From Desulforudis sp. (lineage in GTDB: Bacteria > Bacillota > Desulfotomaculia > Desulfotomaculales > Desulforudaceae), in NCBI GenBank assembly GCA_014859075.1, contig JACUUW010000119.1, positions 1 to 6,104 on the forward strand: a DNA stretch of 6,104 bases, in the 5' to 3' direction. Below are positions 1-6,104 of this stretch, piece after piece (the stretch's first letter is position 1; each line of letters starts with the position of its first letter). The position numbers and the translations under genes are program-made. The notes under the pieces were generated by a model. That model saw nothing but the letters and a program-made list of their open reading frames with translations, did no database searches and had not been told where the DNA came from.

Positions 1-1907
1 TCCTCGCCCCGCACCAGGCCGGCCGGGTACGCAAACTTGGCACCGACGCCTGGCGGGAGGTGGGGGACCGGGGCATTGACCCGTCCATGGCCTACCTGCT
101 GCGCTTGCCCGACTCGGACCGGACGATCAACATTTTCTTCTACGACGGCCCCATCTCGCGTGCCATCGCCTTTGAAGACCTGCTCGACAACGGGGAACGC
201 CTGGTCGAACGGCTGTTCGGTGGTTTCGACGGGGGGCGTACTTGGTTGCAGTTGGTCCACATCGCCACCGACGGCGAGACCTACGGTCACCACCACCGGC
301 ACGGGGAAATGGCGTTGGCCTACGCCCTGCACCACATCGAGGCCGACAACTTCGCGCGGCTCACCAACTACGGGGAGTACCTGGAATTGCAGCCGCCGAC
401 ACACGAGGTGGAAATTGTGGAGGATTCCTCCTGGAGTTGCATCCACGGGGTGGAACGGTGGCGTAGCGACTGCGGGTGTAATTCCGGGATGCGCCCCGGG
501 TGGCATCAGGGTTGGCGGGCGCCGCTACGGGAGGCCCTGGACTGGCTCCGTGATGCGGCGGCCTCGCGTTACGAAGAGTCGGCGGGCAGTTTCCTGAAGA
601 ACCCTTGGGCGGCGCGTAACGACTACGTGTCGGTGGCGCTGGACCGTTCTCCGGAGAGCGTGCGGCGGTTCCTCGGCGCGCACGCCGACCGTGAACTCGA
701 ACCGCTGGAACAGGTTACGGTCTTGAAGCTCTTGGAAATACAACGGCACGCCATGCTGATGTACACGAGCTGCGGGTGGTTTTTCGACGACATCTCGGGG
801 ATCGAAACGGTGCAGGTCATCCAGTACGCCGGGCGGGTGATCCAGCTTGGGCGGGAACTCTTTGGCGACGACCTGGAGTCCGAGTTCGTCGAACGGCTGG
901 CCCGGGCGAAGAGCAACGTTTCCGAACACGGCGCCCACGTTTACGAAAAGTTCGTCAAGCCGGCGATGATCGACCTGCCCAAGGTGGGCGCCCACTACGC
1001 CATCAGTTCGCTTTTCGGGCCGTACGAGGACCGGTCACGAATTTACTGCTATAACGTGGACCGGCAGGACCACCGGGAGCTGGTGCAGGGAAAGGCCAAG
1101 CTGGCGGTGGGGCGGGCGCGGTTTACCTCGGAAATCACCCGGGAGTCGGAGACGTTGAGCTATGGTGCACTGTACTTCGGTTTTCACAACCTGAACGGCG
1201 GGGTCCGGGTGTACAGGGGCGCGGAAGCCTACCAGGACATGGCGGAGGGAGTCGCCGCGGCTTTCGACCGGGCCGACCTTCCCGAGGTGATCCGGTTCAT
1301 GGACCAGTACTTCGCGGGCATCACCTACTCGTTGCGGGAGCTGTTCCGGGACCAGCAGCGGCAGATCCTGGACATCATCCTTGACACCACCCTGTCGGAA
1401 GTCGAGACCGACTGCCACCGGCTTTACGAACGGCACCTATCGTTGATGCGGTTTCTAAAAGACCTGGGGCTGCCCCAACCGAAGACGCTGCAGACGGCCG
1501 CCGATTTCGTGCTGAACACCCAACTGCGCCGGGCCTTCGGGGAAGAGGCGTTCAACCTCGACCAGATCAACACGCTTGTGCGCGAAGCCCAGATGCTGGG
1601 CGTGGAACTGCACGGCGAGGAACTCGGGTACATGCTGGAGCAAACCGTAGAACGGATGGCCGAGCGGCTGGCGGCAAGACCCACCGACCTGGGGCTGCTC
1701 GGGAACCTGGACGCGGTGGTTGGGTTAACCATGGAACTGCCCTTCGAAGTGGATCTTTGGAAGGTGCAGAACATCTACTACAAACTGCTGAACACCGTTT
1801 TTCCGATCCTGCGGGGCGAAGCCGAACAGGGGGACGAGGACACTCGCATCTGGGTCGACCGTTTCGTCGAGCTCGGCGAGAAGCTCCGGATGCGGAGGGG
1901 CACCTGA
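1..1907 (+). CDS. GH57-family glycoside hydrolase with C-terminal DUF3536 region, 5'-truncated
   Basis: This is the C-terminal 634 residues of a probable cytoplasmic alpha-glucan-acting enzyme (alpha-amylase/alpha-mannosidase type, COG1449-like). The frame is open to the left edge: the first full codon is at base 3 and reads LAPHQAGRVRKLG, a typical internal stretch of this family. The GTG at 60 is therefore not the start. Relatives are about 800 residues, so some 170-200 N-terminal residues are missing, including the GH57 nucleophile Glu motif, which normally lies shortly before the LAPHQA segment. Visible are FFYDGPIS, then TDGETYGHHH around fragment residue 90, whose Asp (bases 270-272) matches the expected acid/base of GH57 conserved region 4. 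A Cys/His cluster follows at residues 146-159 (SWSCIHG...DCGC). The last roughly 300 residues are helical and fit DUF3536 (PF12055). It stops with TGA one base before treY, so the two are cotranscribed. Family is confident; exact substrate is unknown, and hydrolase versus transglycosylase activity cannot be told from sequence. Confidence 0.9.
   Translation, partial: LAPHQAGRVRKLGTDAWREVGDRGIDPSMAYLLRLPDSDRTINIFFYDGPISRAIAFEDLLDNGERLVERLFGGFDGGRTWLQLVHIATDGETYGHHHRHGEMALAYALHHIEADNFARLTNYGEYLELQPPTHEVEIVEDSSWSCIHGVERWRSDCGCNSGMRPGWHQGWRAPLREALDWLRDAAASRYEESAGSFLKNPWAARNDYVSVALDRSPESVRRFLGAHADRELEPLEQVTVLKLLEIQRHAMLMYTSCGWFFDDISGIETVQVIQYAGRVIQLGRELFGDDLESEFVERLARAKSNVSEHGAHVYEKFVKPAMIDLPKVGAHYAISSLFGPYEDRSRIYCYNVDRQDHRELVQGKAKLAVGRARFTSEITRESETLSYGALYFGFHNLNGGVRVYRGAEAYQDMAEGVAAAFDRADLPEVIRFMDQYFAGITYSLRELFRDQQRQILDIILDTTLSEVETDCHRLYERHLSLMRFLKDLGLPQPKTLQTAADFVLNTQLRRAFGEEAFNLDQINTLVREAQMLGVELHGEELGYMLEQTVERMAERLAARPTDLGLLGNLDAVVGLTMELPFEVDLWKVQNIYYKLLNTVFPILRGEAEQGDEDTRIWVDRFVELGEKLRMRRGT
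1894..1900 (+). promoter_or_regulatory. Ribosome binding site of treY inside the GH57 gene
   Basis: GGAGGGG lies eight bases before the ATG at 1909 and within the last codons of the upstream gene. It settles the treY start, because the treY frame is open further upstream. With the GH57 stop at 1905-1907 and a single spacer base before the ATG, ribosomes ending the upstream gene could re-initiate directly, which suggests translational coupling. Confidence 0.85.
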
Positions 1908-1908
1908 A

Positions 1909-4797
1909 ATGACCCGTTTCAACCGGATTCCGGCCGCTACCTACCGGGTTCAGTTCAACGCGGGATTCAAGCTGGCCGAGGCGCGTGCCCTGGTGGCGTA
2001 CCTCGACGCGTTGGGGATCACCGATCTTTACGCCTCGCCCCTGCTCCAGGCCAGACGGGGCAGCGCCCACGGATACGACGTGACCGACCCGTCCCGGGTG
2101 AACCCGGAACTGGGGGGCGAGGAGCAACTGGCCGCCCTGGCCGGGGAACTGGAGCGCCGCGGGATGGGGCTGGTGTTGGACATTGTACCGAACCACATGG
2201 CGGCCCACGCCGAGAACCCCTGGTGGTACGACGTTCTTCAGTACGGTCCACGTTCATTGTACGCCGCGTACTTCGACATAGAATGGCACCCCGACCGGCC
2301 GGGCCTGACCGGTAAGGTGCTGTTGCCCATCCTGGGCGCACCGTACGGACGGGTGTTGGAGAACGGGGAACTGACCCTGGAACTGACCGGGGCGGGGTTA
2401 GTGGTGCGGTATTACGACCGGGAATTGCCGGTGAGCCCCGAGTCTTACCGCCCGGTCCTGGGGCACGGGCTCGAGAATCCGGCCGCGTCCCTTGGGCCGG
2501 AACACCCGGCGTTCCAGGCACTGGTGGACCTGGTCAATGCTTGGAAAGGGCTGTCCGGTCGACCGGGGGCGGCTTTTGAGCAGGCCCGGGACCAGCTGTG
2601 GCATCTGTACACCACCCACCCGGAGGTGCAGTCGTTCGTGGACGATAACCTGCGGCGTTGGAATGGAACCAGGGGCGAGCCGTGGACTTTTGACCGCCTG
2701 GACCGGCTGTTATCCGGGCAGGCCTACCGGCTTGCCTTTTGGCGGTCGGCGAACCGGGAACTGAACTACCGAAGGTTCTTTGACATCGCCGATCTGGTCG
2801 CAATGCGGGTCGAGGACGAACGGGTGTTCACGGCCATACACGAAAAGGTCTTTGCCTTGTGCGAAGCCGGTTGGGTCACCGGGTTGCGCATCGACCACAT
2901 CGACGGCCTACACGACCCGGCGGCCTACCTGGAACGGCTGCAAGACCGGCTGGCGGGCGGTAAGCACGGACCCACCTTCTACGTGGTGGTCGAGAAGATA
3001 CTCGGGGAGGGTGAGGAACTGCCGGACTGGCCGGTGGCCGGGACCACGGGGTATGAGTTCATGAACGTGGTAAACGCTCTTTTCGTGGATGAAGGGGGCG
3101 CGACCGCCCTGGGGGAAGTGTACGCGGGCCTGACCGGTTCCGGAACCGGGTTTGAAGCCGTGGTCGCGGCGCGGAAACGGCGCATGGCCGGCGAACTGTT
3201 CGCCGGGGAGGTGCACGCCCTGGCAAGGCAAGCCGGGAGGCTGGCGGAGCAGGACCGCCACGGGCGTGACCTCACGCTGGTGGAACTGGAACAGGCCCTG
3301 GTCGAGGTGACCGTGCAACTGCCGGTCTACCGGACCTACACCCGCGGCTTGACGGTGAGTGATCGGGACCGGGACTACGTCGAACAGGCTGTCGCGGCCG
3401 CCCGGGGAAGCAAAGCGGTGTCCGCCCAGGCCGTCGATTTCCTGCGCCGGGTGCTGCTGTTGAAGTGCGGGGATGACAAACAGCGGGAGGCATGGCTTGG
3501 CCTTGTGATGCGGTGGCAGCAGTTCACCGGGCCGGTCATGGCCAAAGGCTTCGAGGACACAGCCCTGTATGTGTATAACCGGCTGACGTCCTTGAACGAG
3601 GTGGGGGGCGAACCCCAGGTCGAGGGGCTCACCGTCCGGGAATTCCACTACCGTAACCGGGCCCGCCAGGCGCGTGGGCCCCACGCCCTGAACGCCACTT
3701 CGACGCACGACAACAAGCGCAGCGCGGACGTGCGGGCCCGGATCAACGTGCTCTCAGAACTGCCGGAACTCTGGGCGGAACGGGTTCGGGAGTGGCGGCG
3801 GTGGAACCATCCTGTAAAACCGGTGCTGAAGGGCCGGGCCGTGCCGGACGACAACACCGAATACCTCTTCTACCAGACCCTGGTCGGTGCCTGGCCCCTC
3901 CGGGACGAGGAACTGCCCGAGTTCAGGGAACGGGTGCAAGACTACATGATTAAGGCGGCCCGAGAGGCCAAGGAGTACACCAGTTGGCTTGAAACAGAAG
4001 ACGACTACGAGCGGGCCCTGGCAGAGTTTGTGGAGACGGTTTTGGAGCCGGGACCGGCAAACCGGTTCTTGGAAGACTTTGTGCAGTTTCAGCGTCCGGT
4101 TGCCCACTACGGAGCGCTCGGCTCGTTGGCCCAGGTGCTGTTGAAGATCACGTCCCCCGGGGTGCCCGACTTCTACCAGGGGAGCGAATTGTGGGACTTC
4201 AGCCTAGTTGACCCCGACAACCGGCGGCCGGTGGATTTTGAGGCGCGGGCGGCGCTGCTCGCCGAAATCCGTACGTGGACCGGGGGTGATAGACAGGCTC
4301 TGGTACGGGAAGTGTTGGACCGGTGGGAGGACGGGCGGGTGAAACTCTACCTGACGTACCAGGCGTTGCAATTCCGTCGAAGCCGGGCGGCGCTGTTCAC
4401 CTCTGGGGAGTACCGGCCCCTGGGCACGGCTGGCGGGCGGGGTGAACATGTCTGTGCTTTTGCCCGATACCTGGGAGACACCTGGATCGTGACGGCGGTA
4501 CCCCGGCTGCCGGTGAAGCTACTAGACGCCGGCCGGGGAAAGGGGCCGGTTGTAACCGGGCTACCCCTGGGTGAGGCGGTGTGGGGGGAAAGCGTCCTGC
4601 TCCTGCCTTCGGAGGCTCCGGAGCACTGGCGTGACGTCTTTACTGGTGAGAGGCTTACAGGGCGCGTCGTTTCTAGGGCTGTTCCACCGGGAAAGACGGC
4701 CCTGGCGCTGGCCGACGTGTTTAGGCATTTCCCGGCCGCGCTCCTGGCGGGGGAGAACCCGATTGACACCCCAAACACCGGTCACCTATACTGGTAG
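1909..4797 (+). CDS. treY: Malto-oligosyltrehalose synthase (TreY, GH13 family)
   Basis: TreY, (1->4)-alpha-D-glucan 1-alpha-D-glucosylmutase, converts the reducing-end alpha-1,4 bond of a malto-oligosaccharide into an alpha,alpha-1,1 bond, giving maltooligosyl trehalose; TreZ then releases trehalose. It should be cytoplasmic, and no signal peptide is visible. The 962 residues open with the family-typical PAATYRVQFN. GH13 conserved regions are all present: region I DIVPNHM (91-97); region II GLRIDHIDG (325-333) with predicted nucleophile D329 and partner R327; region III VVEKI (360-364) with predicted acid/base E362; region IV STHD (598-601) with the third acidic residue D601. Other TreY signatures are KGFEDTALYVYNRL (546-559) and GVPDFYQGSELWDFS (751-765). 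A helical insertion fills roughly 370-540, and a beta-type C-terminal domain begins after about 850, ending FPAALLAG plus a short tail. The length is at the long end for the family (about 720-960). The start is ATG at 1909, supported by its ribosome binding site. No active-site loss is seen, so it is very likely functional. Confidence 0.98.
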   Translation: MTRFNRIPAATYRVQFNAGFKLAEARALVAYLDALGITDLYASPLLQARRGSAHGYDVTDPSRVNPELGGEEQLAALAGELERRGMGLVLDIVPNHMAAHAENPWWYDVLQYGPRSLYAAYFDIEWHPDRPGLTGKVLLPILGAPYGRVLENGELTLELTGAGLVVRYYDRELPVSPESYRPVLGHGLENPAASLGPEHPAFQALVDLVNAWKGLSGRPGAAFEQARDQLWHLYTTHPEVQSFVDDNLRRWNGTRGEPWTFDRLDRLLSGQAYRLAFWRSANRELNYRRFFDIADLVAMRVEDERVFTAIHEKVFALCEAGWVTGLRIDHIDGLHDPAAYLERLQDRLAGGKHGPTFYVVVEKILGEGEELPDWPVAGTTGYEFMNVVNALFVDEGGATALGEVYAGLTGSGTGFEAVVAARKRRMAGELFAGEVHALARQAGRLAEQDRHGRDLTLVELEQALVEVTVQLPVYRTYTRGLTVSDRDRDYVEQAVAAARGSKAVSAQAVDFLRRVLLLKCGDDKQREAWLGLVMRWQQFTGPVMAKGFEDTALYVYNRLTSLNEVGGEPQVEGLTVREFHYRNRARQARGPHALNATSTHDNKRSADVRARINVLSELPELWAERVREWRRWNHPVKPVLKGRAVPDDNTEYLFYQTLVGAWPLRDEELPEFRERVQDYMIKAAREAKEYTSWLETEDDYERALAEFVETVLEPGPANRFLEDFVQFQRPVAHYGALGSLAQVLLKITSPGVPDFYQGSELWDFSLVDPDNRRPVDFEARAALLAEIRTWTGGDRQALVREVLDRWEDGRVKLYLTYQALQFRRSRAALFTSGEYRPLGTAGGRGEHVCAFARYLGDTWIVTAVPRLPVKLLDAGRGKGPVVTGLPLGEAVWGESVLLLPSEAPEHWRDVFTGERLTGRVVSRAVPPGKTALALADVFRHFPAALLAGENPIDTPNTGHLYW
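4763..4792 (+). promoter_or_regulatory. Housekeeping-type promoter within the 3' end of treY
   Basis: A perfect -35 box TTGACA (4763-4768) is followed after 18 bases by a -10 box TATACT (4787-4792), five of six matches to TATAAT. It lies in the last eleven or so codons of treY. Transcription would begin near 4799, just past the treY stop, giving a leader of about 50 bases before the UbiB-like ATG at 4850. Such an AT-rich pair of boxes stands out in this GC-rich region. This is inferred from the motif alone; there is no extended -10 TG. Confidence 0.75.
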
Positions 4798-4849
4798 TTG
4801 CACCCGGGTTAGGCTGCAGAAAGGCCCCGGGCAAGGAGGGTAAAATACG
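4798..4849 (+). promoter_or_regulatory. Leader of the UbiB-like gene with alternative inverted repeats
   Basis: The 52-base gap holds no terminator-like hairpin with a T run, so readthrough from treY is also possible. Two competing stems can be drawn. CCCGGG at 4803-4808 is self-complementary to CCCGGG at 4826-4831 (6 bp, 17-base loop). CGGGCAAGG at 4828-4836 is perfectly complementary to CCTTGCCCG at 4876-4884 inside the coding region (9 bp, 39-base loop); this stem covers the 5' half of the ribosome binding site and loops out the start codon. They share bases 4828-4831 and cannot form together. A regulatory role is speculative, and in GC-rich DNA such repeats can arise by chance. Confidence 0.3.
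4833..4840 (+). promoter_or_regulatory. Strong ribosome binding site of the UbiB-like gene
   Basis: AAGGAGGG sits nine bases before the ATG at 4850. An in-frame TAA at 4841-4843, between this site and the ATG, rules out any longer N-terminus, so the start is well fixed. Confidence 0.9.
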
Positions 4850-6104
4850 ATGAAGGGCCATCGGGAATCAGCGGACCTTGCCCGCCAGTCCATTACCGGA
4901 CTGTCCCGGTTTAAAGACATCGTGGCCATCCTCTTGAAATACGGGTTTCGCGACTTCGTGGATCGGTGTCGCATCCCGGACTTCGGCCTGACCAGACGGG
5001 TAACCGGCATCCAACGGGGTTTGTCCATCCACGAACGGATCCGAATGGTGCTCGAGGAACTTGGCCCCACCTTCATCAAGTTCGGTCAAGTGGCCAGCAT
5101 GCGTCCCGACCTGGTGCACCCGGAACTGTTGGCCGAGTTGGAGAAGCTTCAGGACTGCGTGCCCCCGGAGCCTTTTGCGGAGGTGATGGAGAAGCTGGAG
5201 GCCGATCTGGGTCCGCTCGACGCCGTCTTCAGTGAATTCGAAGAGGAGCCGGTGGCGGCGGCCTCGCTGTCGCAGGTGCACCGGGCGGTGCTGCGGGACA
5301 CCGGGGAAGTGGTCGCCGTAAAGGTGCGCCGGCCTAAGGCCTTTAGCGTTATCCAGGCCGACCTGAGAATTCTTGTTTATTTCGCCACGCTGCTGCACGA
5401 CCGGTACACCGACCTGCGGGTGTTCAATCTGCCGGCCCTGGTGGATGAACTGCGGCGCAGCATTAACAACGAACTGGATTTTTTGAAGGAAGCGGCCAAC
5501 ATCAAGATCTTCCAGGCCGCCAAGACCGCGGACTCCCTGGTCACCGCGCCGAAGGTGTATGACGCCTACACGACGCGGAAAGTGCTGACCATGGAGTTCA
5601 TCGAGGGGCAGCGGGTTTCCCTATTCGACGGGGACCGCGTCCAGCGCCGGAAGCTGGCCGAGGCGGGGCTGGAGGTGCAAGTGGGCCAGATATTTCGGCA
5701 CGGTTTCTTCCACGCCGACCCACACGCCGGGAACGTACTGATCACCCCGTCCGGTAGGCTTTGTCTCCTGGATTGGGGAATGGTGGGCCGCCTCACCGTG
5801 AGGATGCGGCGGCACATCGTCGACATGTTGCTGGCCATCCTGGACCGTGACGAGGAGCGCGTTGCCGGCACCGCGTTGCACGCTTTCGGTGTCCGCGGTG
5901 TGGACAAACAGATGCTGCTTGAGCGTGATATCCGCGAACTGCTGGATACGTTTTTCGCCACCGACCCGCAACAGCGCAGCGTCGGGCGGCTGCTGCTCGA
6001 CTTTCTGACCCTCTTCCAAAAACACGAGGTGCCGATTCCGGCCCAGTACGCCTTCATGTCCAAGGCGCTCCTGACCATGGAAGGTCTCGGCCACCAACTC
6101 CACA
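4850..6104 (+). CDS. ABC1/AarF/UbiB-family atypical kinase, 3'-truncated
   Basis: The frame runs from ATG 4850 to the right edge without a stop: 418 codons of a protein usually about 550 residues long. It belongs to the ABC1 (AarF/UbiB/COQ8) protein-kinase-like family, membrane-associated ATPases/kinases that support isoprenoid quinone biosynthesis in proteobacteria and mitochondria; the role in organisms without ubiquinone is unclear. Motifs in order: KFGQ (77-80, the family KxGQ, followed by SMRPDLVHPELL); Ala-rich loop AAASLSQVH (136-144) replacing the kinase P-loop; VAVK with ATP-site K158; ELDFLKEAAN (208-217) with the conserved Glu/Asn region; hinge MEFIEG; catalytic loop HADPHAGN (288-295) with D290 and N295; and DWG (308-310) where DFG is usual, D308 being the metal ligand. 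The C-terminal hydrophobic helices typical of the family would lie beyond the window. It has its own promoter and ribosome binding site and is probably not functionally tied to the trehalose genes. Family is certain; pathway is not. Confidence 0.96.
   Translation, partial: MKGHRESADLARQSITGLSRFKDIVAILLKYGFRDFVDRCRIPDFGLTRRVTGIQRGLSIHERIRMVLEELGPTFIKFGQVASMRPDLVHPELLAELEKLQDCVPPEPFAEVMEKLEADLGPLDAVFSEFEEEPVAAASLSQVHRAVLRDTGEVVAVKVRRPKAFSVIQADLRILVYFATLLHDRYTDLRVFNLPALVDELRRSINNELDFLKEAANIKIFQAAKTADSLVTAPKVYDAYTTRKVLTMEFIEGQRVSLFDGDRVQRRKLAEAGLEVQVGQIFRHGFFHADPHAGNVLITPSGRLCLLDWGMVGRLTVRMRRHIVDMLLAILDRDEERVAGTALHAFGVRGVDKQMLLERDIRELLDTFFATDPQQRSVGRLLLDFLTLFQKHEVPIPAQYAFMSKALLTMEGLGHQLH

Noticed and set aside
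60..62. GTG as the start of the GH57 gene
   Set aside because: The same frame is open to base 3 and encodes family-typical residues upstream, while the catalytic N-terminal part is missing; the gene simply runs in from the left.
37..597. 186-codon + strand frame overlapping the GH57 gene
   Set aside because: Its translation is Thr/Arg/Pro-rich without motifs, while the overlapping frame encodes a recognised family.
1381..1386. TTGACA as an internal promoter -35 box
   Set aside because: No -10-like hexamer lies 16-19 bases downstream; the sequence there is GAGACC-like.
1567..2208. 213-codon open frame on the minus strand across the GH57-treY junction
   Set aside because: Low-complexity Arg/Pro-rich translation, opposite two well-supported genes; a GC-rich shadow frame.
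2368..2391. Short tandem repeat (ctggaactgacc-like, two copies)
   Set aside because: It encodes ELTLELTG in treY, a beta-strand-like alternation; two imperfect copies in coding sequence need no other explanation.
2908..3708. 266-codon open frame on the minus strand
   Set aside because: It lies antisense inside the conserved core of treY, has no recognisable motif, and such frames are common opposite GC-rich genes.
4803..4831. Intrinsic terminator after treY
   Set aside because: The CCCGGG/CCCGGG stem has a 17-base loop and is followed by a ribosome binding site, not a T run.

Overview
The window is GC-rich bacterial DNA with three genes, all on the + strand and packed almost end to end. From left to right they are a GH57-type glycoside hydrolase with a C-terminal DUF3536 region (5' end cut off by the window), a complete malto-oligosyltrehalose synthase (treY), and an ABC1/AarF/UbiB-family atypical protein kinase (3' end cut off). 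I see no mobile element, CRISPR array, tRNA, rRNA or intrinsic terminator, and no gene-free stretch over 300 bases. The longest non-coding gap is the 52 bases between treY and the UbiB-like gene.

The first two genes form a clear cotranscribed, probably translationally coupled, pair: the GH57 stop and the treY ATG are separated by one base, and the treY Shine-Dalgarno lies inside the end of the GH57 gene. Both belong to alpha-glucan metabolism. TreY rearranges the reducing end of a malto-oligosaccharide into an alpha,alpha-1,1-trehalose unit; the GH57 protein probably trims or rearranges alpha-glucans. A TreZ trehalohydrolase, needed to release trehalose, is not in the window and is expected nearby or elsewhere in the genome.

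The third gene looks like a separate transcription unit. A near-consensus sigma70/sigmaA-type promoter (TTGACA, 18 bp, TATACT) is embedded in the last codons of treY, followed by a short leader and a strong AAGGAGGG ribosome binding site. The leader can fold in two mutually exclusive ways, one of which covers part of that ribosome binding site. The encoded protein carries the hallmark ABC1 motifs (KxGQ, Ala-rich loop, VAVK, HADPHxGN), with a DWG in place of the usual DFG.

The host cannot be fixed from this window. High GC, strong AAGGAGG-type ribosome binding sites and a consensus housekeeping promoter would fit a high-GC Clostridia-type Firmicute or a deltaproteobacterium-like lineage; this is a weak inference. 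Overall this is an ordinary metabolic region. The items most worth a second look are the promoter inside treY, the leader structure, and a Cys/His cluster in the GH57 protein.
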